DNA of 64,000 nucleotides from BM520 sp964474455 (GCA_964474455.1 CAYYSU010000010.1:1-64000), one strand, 5' to 3'; numbered from the stretch's first letter, positions 25,759 through 35,443 are shown. Program-made: numbers and translations. The notes: a model not told the origin generated them from the letters alone.

Positions 25759-27625
25759 AAAGCTCCAACTTCATTTTATGTAACAAAAACTCACTACCTT
25801 GGGGATTATAAATATATACTTTGAAAAAATTCCCCTCCACAAGATCTTTTTTCGAAAACTTCCTTGTCTTCCAAATATTGTCTCTATTGCCCTGGTGTGT
25901 GAAAAATTCCACTGGAGAACTATTCCAGAATTTTCCGACCTCCAGAGAATCATGAACAGCGACAATAAGCTGAAGACCGTCAATGGAGGTAATAGTTGTT
26001 ATGTCAGCACAAGCAGCAATTGTAATATCCTTTTTAAGATGTTGCCGGGGAATGTAATAACGTATCTCTTTACTGTATGTGCTGGATGAATCATAATAAA
26101 TCATAGCAGGCAAAGTAAAATCAGTATTAGTTACCCCCTCCTGAGAAATATCCAGCCATAAGGTTGTATCTGGAACCTTTAAAAAAGGTGAATCCTCTTT
26201 GTCTTTTGAGTATAGCGCTACTTCTCCAAGATTATTGTAGTTTTTTCTATAAATAACATGCGGATAATGATCTCGAATCAGAAAATCCGTCTCGTGGGGT
26301 ACCGGTTTTGTCCAGGAATACAAAAAATAGGGTTTATGCTCTTTTTTTAATCTGTCCTTTAAAACCAGAAAGTCTTCTCGTCCCATATTGTTCGTTGACA
26401 AATATTCTATATTAAAATCCTCATTATGGTAATAACTAAGGTACCAGGGATGATTTACCGATGTGGCATAAGCAATGCTATCTTTGCCATATTGTTTTGT
26501 CAGCCTTTCTGTTTCTGCTGCAACACCACGAAACTCATTGAAGTGTTGTTTTGTGTAGAATTGATTTTGAAATGTGGTAAGACTCATTCCAACTATCAGT
26601 ATCCCGATGATTACAAATGCAGATCGTTTATCTATCGGTCGATTGGCGAATCCTGTCATCAAGAGTATCAAAAAGGGCATTGAGAAAATTAGTACTGAAT
26701 GCTGGAGTACAGGGTTTATTTTCAGACTATAAAAAAAACCTATAATCAATGGAAGAAGAAACCATATGATAGTAATAATATGAAATGGTATTTTTGCATT
26801 CACAAAAGGTCGTTTATGTAAAAGTATAATTGCAGATACTGTGGCCACAATCATAATCACACTATTATTAAAAATATAAAAAAGGTGATTGAATATCCAT
26901 GTGTTTTCAGGAACACTCAGCCACTGACCGACACCACCTATGGAAAGATGATTTAGTGTAATATATATATGTGGTATAAAAAGCAAAGTGGCCAACACGG
27001 CACCACCAATATAATGGTAAACATTTTTTTTATTAAGATAGAAAAGCCCCGTGACACCAATTATGATTGCCATCAGAAAAGAGAAGTAGTGATTGTACAT
27101 GCATAGGGCATTGGCAAAAGCATAAGCAATACCTAAACTTATAGCTCTTTTTTTGTTCTCTGTGGTAAGGAGTTCACTCCATATCCAAGCCAGTAGCAGT
27201 ATAAAGAATAATCCTGAGCCGTATGGTCTGGCGATGCGGCTGTATAGCAATGGGAATTCCAGGGTTGCAATTAATGCCGCTGCGAGGAGTCCTGCACTGT
27301 TGCTGAACCATTTTTTTCCAATTTTGTATATTAGAAATACGGACAATACGCCCATGATAACAAAGGGTAGTCGTACAGCTGCCGGACTGTTACCCATCAG
27401 TTTAGTCCAGTAGTATAGCATCACTTGGATTCCACCCGGGTGGCCATCGACTAAAAAGCCAAGATCTACAAGCTCCCGAAAGTTATCATACTGTAATCGG
27501 TACAGGGCACTTAGCTCGTCATTGGATAGTGAGAAGTCATGAAAGTTAAATATCCGCAGTAAAAATGCTACTGAGAGAATCACCAGCAGGAGGATGGTTT
27601 CTGTTGAGATTCTGCTTTTTTTCAT
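25748..27625 (-). CDS. GT39/ArnT-like polytopic glycosyltransferase
   Basis: A 625-residue membrane protein with about ten to eleven hydrophobic helices in residues 10-350 and a periplasmic C-terminal domain. The first loop has FHDFSLSNDELSALYRL, with the Asp-Glu pair expected in GT-C enzymes that use a polyprenyl-phosphate sugar donor. The ARPYGSGLFF segment also fits the PMT_2 family. It probably transfers a sugar to a lipid or protein outside the inner membrane. It lies 2 bases downstream of rlmB and overlaps the MORN lipoprotein gene. Confidence 0.8.
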   Translation of the reverse strand: MKKSRISTETILLLVILSVAFLLRIFNFHDFSLSNDELSALYRLQYDNFRELVDLGFLVDGHPGGIQVMLYYWTKLMGNSPAAVRLPFVIMGVLSVFLIYKIGKKWFSNSAGLLAAALIATLEFPLLYSRIARPYGSGLFFILLLAWIWSELLTTENKKRAISLGIAYAFANALCMYNHYFSFLMAIIIGVTGLFYLNKKNVYHYIGGAVLATLLFIPHIYITLNHLSIGGVGQWLSVPENTWIFNHLFYIFNNSVIMIVATVSAIILLHKRPFVNAKIPFHIITIIWFLLPLIIGFFYSLKINPVLQHSVLIFSMPFLILLMTGFANRPIDKRSAFVIIGILIVGMSLTTFQNQFYTKQHFNEFRGVAAETERLTKQYGKDSIAYATSVNHPWYLSYYHNEDFNIEYLSTNNMGREDFLVLKDRLKKEHKPYFLYSWTKPVPHETDFLIRDHYPHVIYRKNYNNLGEVALYSKDKEDSPFLKVPDTTLWLDISQEGVTNTDFTLPAMIYYDSSSTYSKEIRYYIPRQHLKKDITIAACADITTITSIDGLQLIVAVHDSLEVGKFWNSSPVEFFTHQGNRDNIWKTRKFSKKDLVEGNFFKVYIYNPQGSEFLLHKMKLELYEE

Positions 27626-27627
27626 TT

Positions 27628-28374
27628 TTATTCATTAATACGCTGACGTACGGACTCATATAATATGACTCCCGCCGCAACAGAAACATTTAATGATCCT
27701 ATCTCTCCCATTAGTGGCAATGATGCATTTTTATCACACATTTTGAGTAGATTTTCAGAAATTCCATCTTCTTCCGATCCCATAATGATTGCTGTAGGTT
27801 TCAAGAAGTCCACATCAAGATAACTGCCGTCAGTTTTCTCTGTGCAGCCGATGATTTGCAGGCCGCTATTTTTCAGAAAGCTAACAGATTGCGACAAGGA
27901 GATGGCTTTTTCTACCGGAATTCGGTTAAGAGCACCAGCTGACGTTTTTACCGCATCGGCATTGATCTGCGCATTTCCCTTTGCCGGAAAGATAATGGCA
28001 TTTACTCCAGCACATTCGGCGGTACGTGCTATGGCTCCCATATTTCTCACATCAGTTACTCTGTCAAGAACAAGAATTAAAGGGTTAATTCCCGCTTCAT
28101 ACCATCCCGGAAGAAGTGTCTCCACTTTTTGGTAAACAACTGGCGAAACAAGGGCAACTACTCCCTGATGGTTTTTTCTGGTTAGTCGGTTTAACTTCTC
28201 TATGGGAACAAATTGAAACGGCAGGTTGTACTGTCGTATCAGTTTATTGAGTTCAAAAAAGATATCACCCTTAAGGCCTTTTTTTATAAATATCTTTTCT
28301 ATCTGTCTTCCCGCTTCAATGGCCTCAATAACCGGGCGGGTGCCAAAAATCATATTCAAATTACTCACAGGCAT
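27628..28374 (-). CDS. rlmB: 23S rRNA 2'-O-methyltransferase RlmB (SpoU family)
   Basis: A 248-residue SPOUT methyltransferase. A short N-terminal RNA-binding domain (FGTRPVIEAIEAG) is followed by the knotted domain with motif 1 VRNMGAIARTAE, motif 2 IIMGSEEDGIS and motif 3 GSLNVSVAAGVILYE. RlmB methylates G2251 in the P loop of 23S rRNA (E. coli numbering). TrmH-family paralogues look similar, so the exact target is likely but not proven. It is the first gene of an apparent three-gene operon. Confidence 0.9.
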   Translation of the reverse strand: MPVSNLNMIFGTRPVIEAIEAGRQIEKIFIKKGLKGDIFFELNKLIRQYNLPFQFVPIEKLNRLTRKNHQGVVALVSPVVYQKVETLLPGWYEAGINPLILVLDRVTDVRNMGAIARTAECAGVNAIIFPAKGNAQINADAVKTSAGALNRIPVEKAISLSQSVSFLKNSGLQIIGCTEKTDGSYLDVDFLKPTAIIMGSEEDGISENLLKMCDKNASLPLMGEIGSLNVSVAAGVILYESVRQRINE

Positions 28375-28385
28375 AGTTTATTTGT

Positions 28386-28393
28386 CAAAGGTA
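28386..28393 (-). promoter_or_regulatory. TAnnTTTG -7 box for rlmB operon
   Basis: TACCTTTG on the minus strand lies 11 bases before the rlmB ATG, implying a leader of only a few bases. Confidence 0.5.
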
Positions 28394-28472
28394 TGGTTTT
28401 CTTTTATTTTTTATGATTTATTGAAAAAAAACGTACCTTCATCAACACTAAGTACAAAATAAAAGAGTCAAC

Positions 28473-28856
28473 ATGTATAATAATTTTTTATGCCCCAAAT
28501 GTAAGAATTCTCTAAACATCGATAGGCACGTTGTTTTTGTTGTTGAGAAATATGACGGAGTCAGAGGATTATTGCTATTAAGTTCCGATCTCGGGGACTA
28601 TACTATCCGCAGCAATCCATCTTTCGAGGTGGAAGAAGGAGAGAGGCTGGAGTTTTACTGCCCTATGTGTCATGGAAGATTAACAGGGTATTCTCATCCA
28701 AACTTGGTAAGCGTTCTGCTTCTTGACAAAGAGGGAGAGGATAGCCAGGTGTTTTTTTCCCGCATAGTTGGTCAGAATAGCACCTATCTGTTAAAAGACG
28801 GAAAGATTGATTCGTTTGGCTTTGATTCATCCGAATATCTTGATACTCTGTTGTAA
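28473..28856 (+). CDS. zinc-ribbon-like protein of unknown function
   Basis: A 127-residue protein with two CxxC pairs: Cys7/Cys10 in FLCPKCKNSL and Cys63/Cys66 in FYCPMCHGRL. Together they could bind one zinc ion. Between and after them is a beta-rich segment (VVFVVEKYDGVRGLLLLSS; NLVSVLLLDKEGED). There is no signal peptide, so it should be cytoplasmic. I do not recognise the family. Its stop codon abuts the stop of the convergent ung gene with no spacing. Confidence 0.7.
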   Translation: MYNNFLCPKCKNSLNIDRHVVFVVEKYDGVRGLLLLSSDLGDYTIRSNPSFEVEEGERLEFYCPMCHGRLTGYSHPNLVSVLLLDKEGEDSQVFFSRIVGQNSTYLLKDGKIDSFGFDSSEYLDTLL

Positions 28857-29549
28857 CTACTCTTTGAGCTGCCAGGTGATCACCTTCTTCTTCTGACTCT
28901 TTAGTATCTCATTGACTTTTGAGAAATGAGCACAACCGAAAAATCCTCTGTATGCTGATAATGGCGAGGGATGCATTGCTGTCATTATGTGATGCTTCTG
29001 CTGGTCAATGAGATGGGCCTTTTCCATGGCGTAATTTCCCCACAGTAGAAATAGTATGTTGTCTCTCTTTTGGGAGAGCTGAGATATTGCTTCGTCGGTA
29101 AATTTTTGCCACCCCATTTTACGATGCGACCCTGCCTGGCCTTCTTCTACTGTTAAAACACTGTTGATCATAAGTACTCCCTGCACCGCCCAGGATGTCA
29201 GGTCTCCATGTCCGGGATGCTTACATCCGATGTCGGCACACAACTCCTTAAAGATGTTTTTTAGCGATGGAGGAATCTTTATTCCCCTGTGTACCGAGAA
29301 CGCCAGTCCGTTGGCCTGCCCGGCACCATGATATGGATCCTGACCAATAATAACAACTTTAACATCTTCAAAATGTGTCAGGTAAAAGGCTCTGAACATA
29401 TCCTCTTCAGGTGGAAAAACAGTGTTATTCCTTCGTGCTTTTTCAGTTTTTATAATTAAATTTGAAAAAAAATCGGATAATAGCATGTCTCTGAGGATTT
29501 TGTCCCACCCCGTTCCTTTAAGTTGTGATGTTTTCTCTTTCACTGGCAA
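28857..29549 (-). CDS. ung: uracil-DNA glycosylase (family 1)
   Basis: A 230-residue Ung. It shows the water-activating motif GQDPYHGAGQANGLAFSV, the LLWGNYA Asn-binding strand and the minor-groove loop HPSPLSAYRGFFGCAHFS. It removes uracil from DNA to start base excision repair. The length is standard and the gene stands alone on its strand. Confidence 0.97.
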   Translation of the reverse strand: MPVKEKTSQLKGTGWDKILRDMLLSDFFSNLIIKTEKARRNNTVFPPEEDMFRAFYLTHFEDVKVVIIGQDPYHGAGQANGLAFSVHRGIKIPPSLKNIFKELCADIGCKHPGHGDLTSWAVQGVLMINSVLTVEEGQAGSHRKMGWQKFTDEAISQLSQKRDNILFLLWGNYAMEKAHLIDQQKHHIMTAMHPSPLSAYRGFFGCAHFSKVNEILKSQKKKVITWQLKE

Positions 29550-29564
29550 TAATTATCGGAATAT

Positions 29565-29596
29565 TTTGTTATAAACTGGGAATTGCGCTATTTTTG
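29565..29596 (+). promoter_or_regulatory. promoter of the small lipoprotein gene
   Basis: TTTG (29565-29568), a 20-base spacer and TATTTTTG (29589-29596) match the Bacteroidetes -33/-7 consensus. The small lipoprotein ATG lies 44 bases downstream of the -7 box. Confidence 0.6.
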
Positions 29597-29640
29597 TCCG
29601 AAGGTAGAAAATAATCATCAAATATTAAGAATTTATAAAT

Positions 29641-29769
29641 ATGAAAAAGTTATCCCTGATTCTAGCAGCAGCACTTTTGGCATGTATTCTTTTAAGCTCA
29701 TGTAAAACCCGCGAGCGTTGCCCTGCTTATGGTGAGGCACATAAATTTCAGGTCGAGCAGGGATATTAA
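29641..29769 (+). CDS. small lipoprotein, 42 residues
   Basis: A 42-residue reading frame starts MKKLSLILAAALLACILL and runs into the lipobox LLSSC (Cys21), leaving a mature peptide of about 22 residues containing KTRERCPAY and ending EQGY. Signal-peptide composition, a good promoter upstream and the CPAY segment, which I have seen in short Bacteroidetes lipoproteins, support it as real. Function is unknown. The peptide has one Cys besides the lipidated one. Confidence 0.7.
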   Translation: MKKLSLILAAALLACILLSSCKTRERCPAYGEAHKFQVEQGY

Positions 29770-29830
29770 ATCCATCAACGGCATTGCTATGGGCTTGTGA
29801 TACTTTTTCGTGGGCTCATTAATACTGAAT

Positions 29831-30598
29831 ATGAAATACATAATATATCTTATTTTCATATTGCTATTGATTCTACCCCTTAAAGGTATGTCTCAGTTTG
29901 AATTAATACGAGATACCTCTCTTAGCGAGAATAGTGTGCTGTACAGAAAGGAGTACAAAGGTGGTATAATGATTCACTCCTCAGGATTTGGCGCAACATT
30001 TCAAAAAACCAAAAAAGATAATGCCTTTAAAAAGCATTTCTGGGAGACATCGATTTTATACTATAGTAACCTCAAAGAGATAAAGACCTCCAATCCCTGG
30101 TACTCCAATTCCAAGAGTTATGTTTATGGAAAATTGAATGACATTGTAGTAGCCCGTTTTGGGTTTGGAGGTGCACGACAGATTTCCAGAAAACCATATC
30201 AGGGTGGGGTAGAGATAAATTTTAGCTATAGCGGTGGCGTGTCACTGGGTATTGCCAAACCTGTTTATCTTTACGTTGTTGAGTATATTGGAGCATCACA
30301 GCAGGAAGCAGTGCTTGCTGTACGAAAGTATGACCCCAATGACCATTTCTATGATAATATCTATGGCAGAGCCTCATTCTTTGAGGGCATATGGGAATCA
30401 AAGTTTTATCCCGGCGTATATTCAAGAGTGGCATTTGATTTTGAATTCGGAAACTATGAGCCATTAATTCGTTCTCTGGAACTTGGGATGGCTTTTGATA
30501 TGTTTCCTTTCGCAATACCATCCATGGCATTTAATAATTCTGTAAACTTATTTACACACTTCTACATATCCATCTCTATCGGTAAAAGATATAACTAG
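29831..30598 (+). CDS. putative outer-membrane beta-barrel protein
   Basis: A 255-residue exported protein. The signal peptide is MKYIIYLIFILLLILPLKGMSQ with a likely cut after Ser-Gln. The body has many alternating strands, such as FWETSILYYSNLKEI, GGVEINFSYSGGVSLGIA and NLFTHFYISISIGKRYN at the end, which suggests an eight-or-more-strand barrel. The ATG at 29831 is preferred over a GTG at 29810 because it puts the signal peptide at the terminus. I do not recognise a named family. It may share the transcript of the 42-residue lipoprotein 61 bases upstream. Confidence 0.65.
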   Translation: MKYIIYLIFILLLILPLKGMSQFELIRDTSLSENSVLYRKEYKGGIMIHSSGFGATFQKTKKDNAFKKHFWETSILYYSNLKEIKTSNPWYSNSKSYVYGKLNDIVVARFGFGGARQISRKPYQGGVEINFSYSGGVSLGIAKPVYLYVVEYIGASQQEAVLAVRKYDPNDHFYDNIYGRASFFEGIWESKFYPGVYSRVAFDFEFGNYEPLIRSLELGMAFDMFPFAIPSMAFNNSVNLFTHFYISISIGKRYN

Positions 30599-30743
30599 AA
30601 AGTCTATTCTCCGATTAAATATTTTTGACAAGCCTATGGATAGTTGATATGCTATTATAGTATTTGGATATTTTCTCAATAAGATTTCAGCTCTTACCCA
30701 TTGTGCGGAGTTTGGTTTATTATAGCTTCGGATTATCATATAC

Positions 30744-30777
30744 AAAAAAAGAGGCTTCCCATCGGGAAGCCTCTTCT
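30744..30777 (-). terminator. intrinsic terminator of the T9SS gene pair
   Basis: GAGGCTTCCC and GGGAAGCCTC form a perfect 10-bp stem with an ATC loop (30751-30773). An A7 tract at 30744-30750 becomes a U run on the minus strand. It lies between convergent genes and mainly suits the minus-strand operon. Confidence 0.88.
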
Positions 30778-30814
30778 GCAAGTAGTTAAGAAGTTAATAA
30801 TAATTAATTAATAA

Positions 30815-32308
30815 TTAACGGATAGTAATTTTATCCGTATAGATTTCATCACCTTTACGAAGCTGAAGGATATAAATACCTTCAGGTAGTGATGCACTAA
30901 TATTATGTGCTGACCCATTTGCAAAGTTCAGCCTCTCTTCATAAACAACCTTACCAATCATATCAATGATCTGAAGTTCAACATTAGAGCCTTCAGCATT
31001 ATCAAATTCTAATATAAACTGACCGTTATTTGGATTGGGGAAAACTGCAAATATATTGGTAGCAGCTTCTTCAATTCCGGTCGCAGCGATAGTAAAGCGC
31101 CACTCCTCACTCCATTCAGATTCCTGTGATGTACCTATAAAAGCTTTCACTCTCCAGTAAACATTTTTTGCACTGTCTATGGGCTGTGCAATCGTAAAGC
31201 TTTCTGTCGAGGTAGAGCCGGTAGCATCAATGTTATACTGCATTGGATTGCCGAAGTTAGGGTCGTCAATCGATACGTGTAGTTTATAATTGGTAGAACC
31301 ATCGATAGCATCCCACTTGAGTTCAGGGTAAATGGATACATTTGTTTGATTATTACCTGGTGAATCAAGCTCAGGAGCATTCAGAACAACAAATGATCTG
31401 GCCTCTGTAAATAGAGATGTATCACGGTTACTTACTAATGCGACTCTCCAATAGTATGTCTGTCCAAAAGTAAATGGTTCTGAGAAAATGTTATACTCTT
31501 CGGAAAGAATATTGACGGGGTTTGTAAATTCTTCATCTTCAGAGAGTTGAAGTAAAAATAGCCCCCATTTTTTACTTTGCCACTTAAAGTTTACAATGGG
31601 TTCCACGATATCACCATCTCTTGGCACTGTTAATCTCGTTTCGTCAAGGGTAGTGAATTTTGTAGCATCAGACCAGTCTGTCTCACTATCTGCATTATAT
31701 GCTCTGACACGCCAGAAATAAGAAGTATTAAAGAGAAGTTCTTCGGTAAGAACTGAAGCCTTTGCCACATTGATGACTGTATCAGCTTTTACATTTATAA
31801 CCATCAATTCTGCTGAATTAAAGTCCAAAATCGTATCAATCATTATCTCGAACATTTCAATACCTCTTAGGGTATCTTTGTAAGAATCGGCATTCCATTC
31901 AAGTATATCTATTGGGAGAATGCCTGTTTTATTGTTCGTCGGCTTACTATTGACGAATTTATCAATTACATGAAAAACTCTCGCTTCAGACCATTCTGAC
32001 ACATCTTCACCATCAACGCCTCTAACTCTCCAATAATATGAAGTGTTAAGTTTCAATTGAGGTAAAGCGAATGCTGTGACATCTGTAGAAAAGAGTTCGG
32101 GATCGGAGAAGTCACTGTTGACGTCGAGTTGGATTTCATATTGAATATCCACAGAACCTGCAACAGCATCCCAATCCAGTAACACAATTGGCATAAGATC
32201 TTCTTTGTCATTCTCAGGACTGGTAAGTGCCGGAACATTTATCAGTGTGCCTGCCAAAAGATATGTGGACGCGATTAATAAACTGACCACTGCTAATATT
32301 TTCTTCAT
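30815..32308 (-). CDS. secreted fibronectin-III-like repeat protein with T9SS sorting domain
   Basis: A 497-residue exported protein. A Sec signal peptide (MKKILAVVSLLIASTYLLAG) is followed by about four beta-sandwich modules of about 95 residues. Each has a WD(A/I) strand near its start and an xYYWRV or xYFWRV strand near its end (SYYWRVRG, SYFWRVRAY, TYYWRVALV, NVYWRVKAF), as in FN3-like modules. The C-terminal 75 residues are a T9SS type A sorting domain, with FPNPNNGQF, GKVVYEERL, PEGIYILQL and DKITIR. It should be exported by the type IX system and attached to or released from the surface. It lies 50 bases downstream of another T9SS cargo gene. Function is probably structural or binding. 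Confidence 0.88.
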   Translation of the reverse strand: MKKILAVVSLLIASTYLLAGTLINVPALTSPENDKEDLMPIVLLDWDAVAGSVDIQYEIQLDVNSDFSDPELFSTDVTAFALPQLKLNTSYYWRVRGVDGEDVSEWSEARVFHVIDKFVNSKPTNNKTGILPIDILEWNADSYKDTLRGIEMFEIMIDTILDFNSAELMVINVKADTVINVAKASVLTEELLFNTSYFWRVRAYNADSETDWSDATKFTTLDETRLTVPRDGDIVEPIVNFKWQSKKWGLFLLQLSEDEEFTNPVNILSEEYNIFSEPFTFGQTYYWRVALVSNRDTSLFTEARSFVVLNAPELDSPGNNQTNVSIYPELKWDAIDGSTNYKLHVSIDDPNFGNPMQYNIDATGSTSTESFTIAQPIDSAKNVYWRVKAFIGTSQESEWSEEWRFTIAATGIEEAATNIFAVFPNPNNGQFILEFDNAEGSNVELQIIDMIGKVVYEERLNFANGSAHNISASLPEGIYILQLRKGDEIYTDKITIR

Positions 32309-32358
32309 ATCTATAAACTTTTTTTATCTAAATAAACAGTTGATAATTATTTTTGGGG

Positions 32359-35289
32359 TTATTCTACCACCATAACTTTAACTGTATTGCTCTTACCATT
32401 GAGAACAACCTGCAAAATATATGTTCCAGGATTAAATCCTTCCATGTCAACAGTAAAATTATTGTCACCTGCCGATGGTACCTGCATAGTCATTGATTTG
32501 AGAACCTGACCATTCATGCTAAATACGTTAATCATGCCGATGCCGGGTTCTGTAGATCTGAAAGAAACCTGGGCTGTTGTCTCAACAGGGTTAGGATAAA
32601 CAGTAATGTTAGAGGTGTTCTTCTGCGAAGTGTTGTTGTTATAATCACTGATGCCAACATAAGATCTTGATTCAAAGACACCTCTGCCTCCTGTTGCAGC
32701 ATAAATGACACCATAGTTAGAAACCGTTTGTTTGATACCTCCTGCAATTATTGGGTAGTGGTTTAATGTTTGCTGTTTAAGTTCGAACACAGGAATAGTA
32801 CCAATATTGGCGCTGGAATAAATCCAGTTTGGCGCTGAAGTATTGTCTGTAGAATATATACCTAGGTCTGTGCCAACAATTACAGTGTTAGAGTTATTCA
32901 TCTCAATAACAGCAGAGTATATCGGTGCTTTTGGTAATGATCCCTGGATGCTTTCGAATTCAGGAACATCACCAGCTGCATTCTCACAGTTATATACGTA
33001 ATCGTCAAAGCCGTAGTTTCCTAATGTAACTACGATGTGGTCTTCATTCTCAGGGTCTGTAGCAATAGATGTTATATAACGACCTTCAAAGTCATAGATA
33101 AGATCTGTAGATACAATACAATTTGGTTCGGTAACGTCTGCTCTCTCTTTGTTATATGCACGAGCGAGATTTGAAATACGGTAGAGTTTTCCATCTTCGG
33201 TACCTACAAATGCATGGTTGGCATCCTTTGTTAAAGCAACTGCCGAGGAAATGCCTTCGAAACCACTATTATCAGTATCTGCAATGAGATACCATTCCGG
33301 TGTATCAAAGAAGTTAACCGCATTTAATGTCATGTAAACGACACCATTTAATGCAACAATAAATTTTGAGCTAATAGGATCCTGGATAGTTATTGTACTA
33401 TCATTTCCATAAGGCAGGTTATGAGGAAGTTCAAAATGAATAGGATATTTACCATTTTTGCTTTCAACAGTTATAACAGTACCTGCTGGTACAAACTCTT
33501 CCGCTGTGTATGATATGGAGTCTCTACTGTTAGTATTGGTAAAGCTTTCCCAAAGTACAGAAGGTACCTGGAATGATTTGTCTTTCGCCCTGACAAGTAG
33601 GTTTGTAGAGGCATTTTGACTAAATGCAATATGCTGTTGTTCCTGATCATCAACACGGTAATAGTCAATTAACGAGACCCCGTCATTAGAGAATATAAGA
33701 GAGATGGGGTAGATGAAAGAGTGGTAGCTGCGTGCTCCTGTGGTACTGGTATTATAATATGGATTCATAATAGAATTACCATTTTGCGGCAATGAGCCAT
33801 AACCAGGAATAATCAAGCTGTTATTGCTCTGAGTTGAAGCGATGACAGAACCGTTATGAGCAGGGTTTACAGAATAACAATTGGTGGTATTCAATCCTTT
33901 GAAAAGAGGCTTGATTTCAAAAGTGTTAAGATTCATTGAGTATATACCTGCGTCAGTAGAAGTATATATCAGGTTGCTTTGTGTTGGATGATATTTAACC
34001 TGGTGCTTGTTAGCAGGTATATAATAAATAGGTGAATTAGAAGAGGTGACCTCAACCCACTTATAGAAAGAGTTATGAGCAACGAAAGTGCCATCATAAA
34101 GGTTGGTGCCTCCAATAATTATATGATAAGGATCTACGGGGTCCACAGCGATAGCCGCTGTGTATGGACCATTGCTCGTAGTGAAGACATTAAAACCTGT
34201 GCTACTTCCCGGACCAATTTCCTCCCATACTTCGCCACCGTCAAAAGTTGCATAAACACCTTCCAGCGTGCCATATTCATCAATATCACCAGTCTGAACT
34301 ACATCTACGTTACACGTTAATGCATAAATGATGTTTTCATCAGCAGAAGCATATTGAAAATTCAGGAAAGATACACCATCACGAGGGAGGCATTCAGGGT
34401 TGACAATGCTGTCAACAGTAACTGCATATCTGATAGAATGGTTGGTAAAGTTGTTGTCGCCTTCAGAAGTATAGAAATGACTATTGAGTGCGGTAAGAAT
34501 TCTACCTGCAGGAGTAACTGCAACATTAGTACATACTCCTGTCATATCTTCACCTTCATTATCTTTTGTAATACTCCACGAAACGCCGTTATCATCCGAC
34601 ATGTATAGCCCCTGGATTGTTGCGGCATAATAAGTATTATTTTTAATCGCAAAATTAAAGACGCATGCCCAAGGTGAATTTTCGTCACCGGCAGGATTGG
34701 TACCTTCCAAACGTGTAAAATCACTTCCGTTAGTGGATTTGTAAATACCGTCGCCCATAAAAGCGCCATAACCATTGAAGCGCAGAGCGTCAGATGGTTC
34801 ACCGGTGCAGGCAAAGATATCACCATTTTCGGCCTGATAAAGTTTCGATGCTTTGAAGATGTTGTCTTCATTACTGGCCAGGTTGTATGTTAAACCACCA
34901 TTAGTGGTTTTCCATATGCCACCGGAAGGTGATGCTGCATAAATTGTTGATCCGGTTGCGTCCTTGGAATCAAAAATAAAACTGCTGATACGACCAGATT
35001 TGTTTATGGGGCCACGAGATTCCCAGTTGAGGTCATTTTTAGCACTCTCCTGAATAAGCTTAGCTGCACTGTTTTGTGCCTCTTGTACATCTTGAGGATT
35101 GATGCTGCCTGTGGCAGGATTCACTCTCATGCCTGCAACGTATTGCATTGCTGCTACGCCAGGATCTTTGGAACCCTGTTCCGCATTTACTGCTCCTGTC
35201 TGAGCCCAGGTTGTTGATGGTGTCAACAGAAGTACCATAACTCCCCCCAGTATTGCCAAAAGACGAAATCGTAAATTTTTGTTTTTCAT
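32359..35289 (-). CDS. T9SS cargo with BNR/sortilin-type propeller repeats
   Basis: A 976-residue exported protein. A signal peptide (LLAILGGVMVLLLTPSTTWAQ) is followed by propeller repeats with Asp-box-like GGIWKTTNGGLTY, GIYKSTNGSDF and YMSDDNGVSW, as in sortilin/VPS10 and sialidase-type BNR proteins. Later blades include YTSTDAGIYSMN, FVGTEDGKLYRIS and IVGTDLGIYSTDN. A T9SS type A domain ends the protein (VYPNPVETTAQVSF, GTYILQVVLNG, VKVMVVE). No catalytic residues of a hydrolase can be identified, so binding or adhesion is more likely than enzymatic action. It is cotranscribed with the FN3-like cargo gene downstream. Confidence 0.88.
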   Translation of the reverse strand: MKNKNLRFRLLAILGGVMVLLLTPSTTWAQTGAVNAEQGSKDPGVAAMQYVAGMRVNPATGSINPQDVQEAQNSAAKLIQESAKNDLNWESRGPINKSGRISSFIFDSKDATGSTIYAASPSGGIWKTTNGGLTYNLASNEDNIFKASKLYQAENGDIFACTGEPSDALRFNGYGAFMGDGIYKSTNGSDFTRLEGTNPAGDENSPWACVFNFAIKNNTYYAATIQGLYMSDDNGVSWSITKDNEGEDMTGVCTNVAVTPAGRILTALNSHFYTSEGDNNFTNHSIRYAVTVDSIVNPECLPRDGVSFLNFQYASADENIIYALTCNVDVVQTGDIDEYGTLEGVYATFDGGEVWEEIGPGSSTGFNVFTTSNGPYTAAIAVDPVDPYHIIIGGTNLYDGTFVAHNSFYKWVEVTSSNSPIYYIPANKHQVKYHPTQSNLIYTSTDAGIYSMNLNTFEIKPLFKGLNTTNCYSVNPAHNGSVIASTQSNNSLIIPGYGSLPQNGNSIMNPYYNTSTTGARSYHSFIYPISLIFSNDGVSLIDYYRVDDQEQQHIAFSQNASTNLLVRAKDKSFQVPSVLWESFTNTNSRDSISYTAEEFVPAGTVITVESKNGKYPIHFELPHNLPYGNDSTITIQDPISSKFIVALNGVVYMTLNAVNFFDTPEWYLIADTDNSGFEGISSAVALTKDANHAFVGTEDGKLYRISNLARAYNKERADVTEPNCIVSTDLIYDFEGRYITSIATDPENEDHIVVTLGNYGFDDYVYNCENAAGDVPEFESIQGSLPKAPIYSAVIEMNNSNTVIVGTDLGIYSTDNTSAPNWIYSSANIGTIPVFELKQQTLNHYPIIAGGIKQTVSNYGVIYAATGGRGVFESRSYVGISDYNNNTSQKNTSNITVYPNPVETTAQVSFRSTEPGIGMINVFSMNGQVLKSMTMQVPSAGDNNFTVDMEGFNPGTYILQVVLNGKSNTVKVMVVE

Positions 35290-35435
35290 ACGTTTGTGGT
35301 TTATTTTATTATTTGTTTATCGCGAACATTCAAAGGGGCACAAGTTACGTCTTTTTTTTTTTTGTGCAACCGCCGCCGATTATAAAATTTTAACAATAAT
35401 ATGTTTATATCCTATTCTGTTTTTATCACTATTTA

Positions 35436-35443
35436 CAAAGGTA
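35436..35443 (-). promoter_or_regulatory. TAnnTTTG -7 box for the T9SS cargo operon
   Basis: TACCTTTG on the minus strand, 146 bases before the ATG at 35289, would give a long leader that includes a poly-A/T tract near 35350. Confidence 0.4.
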
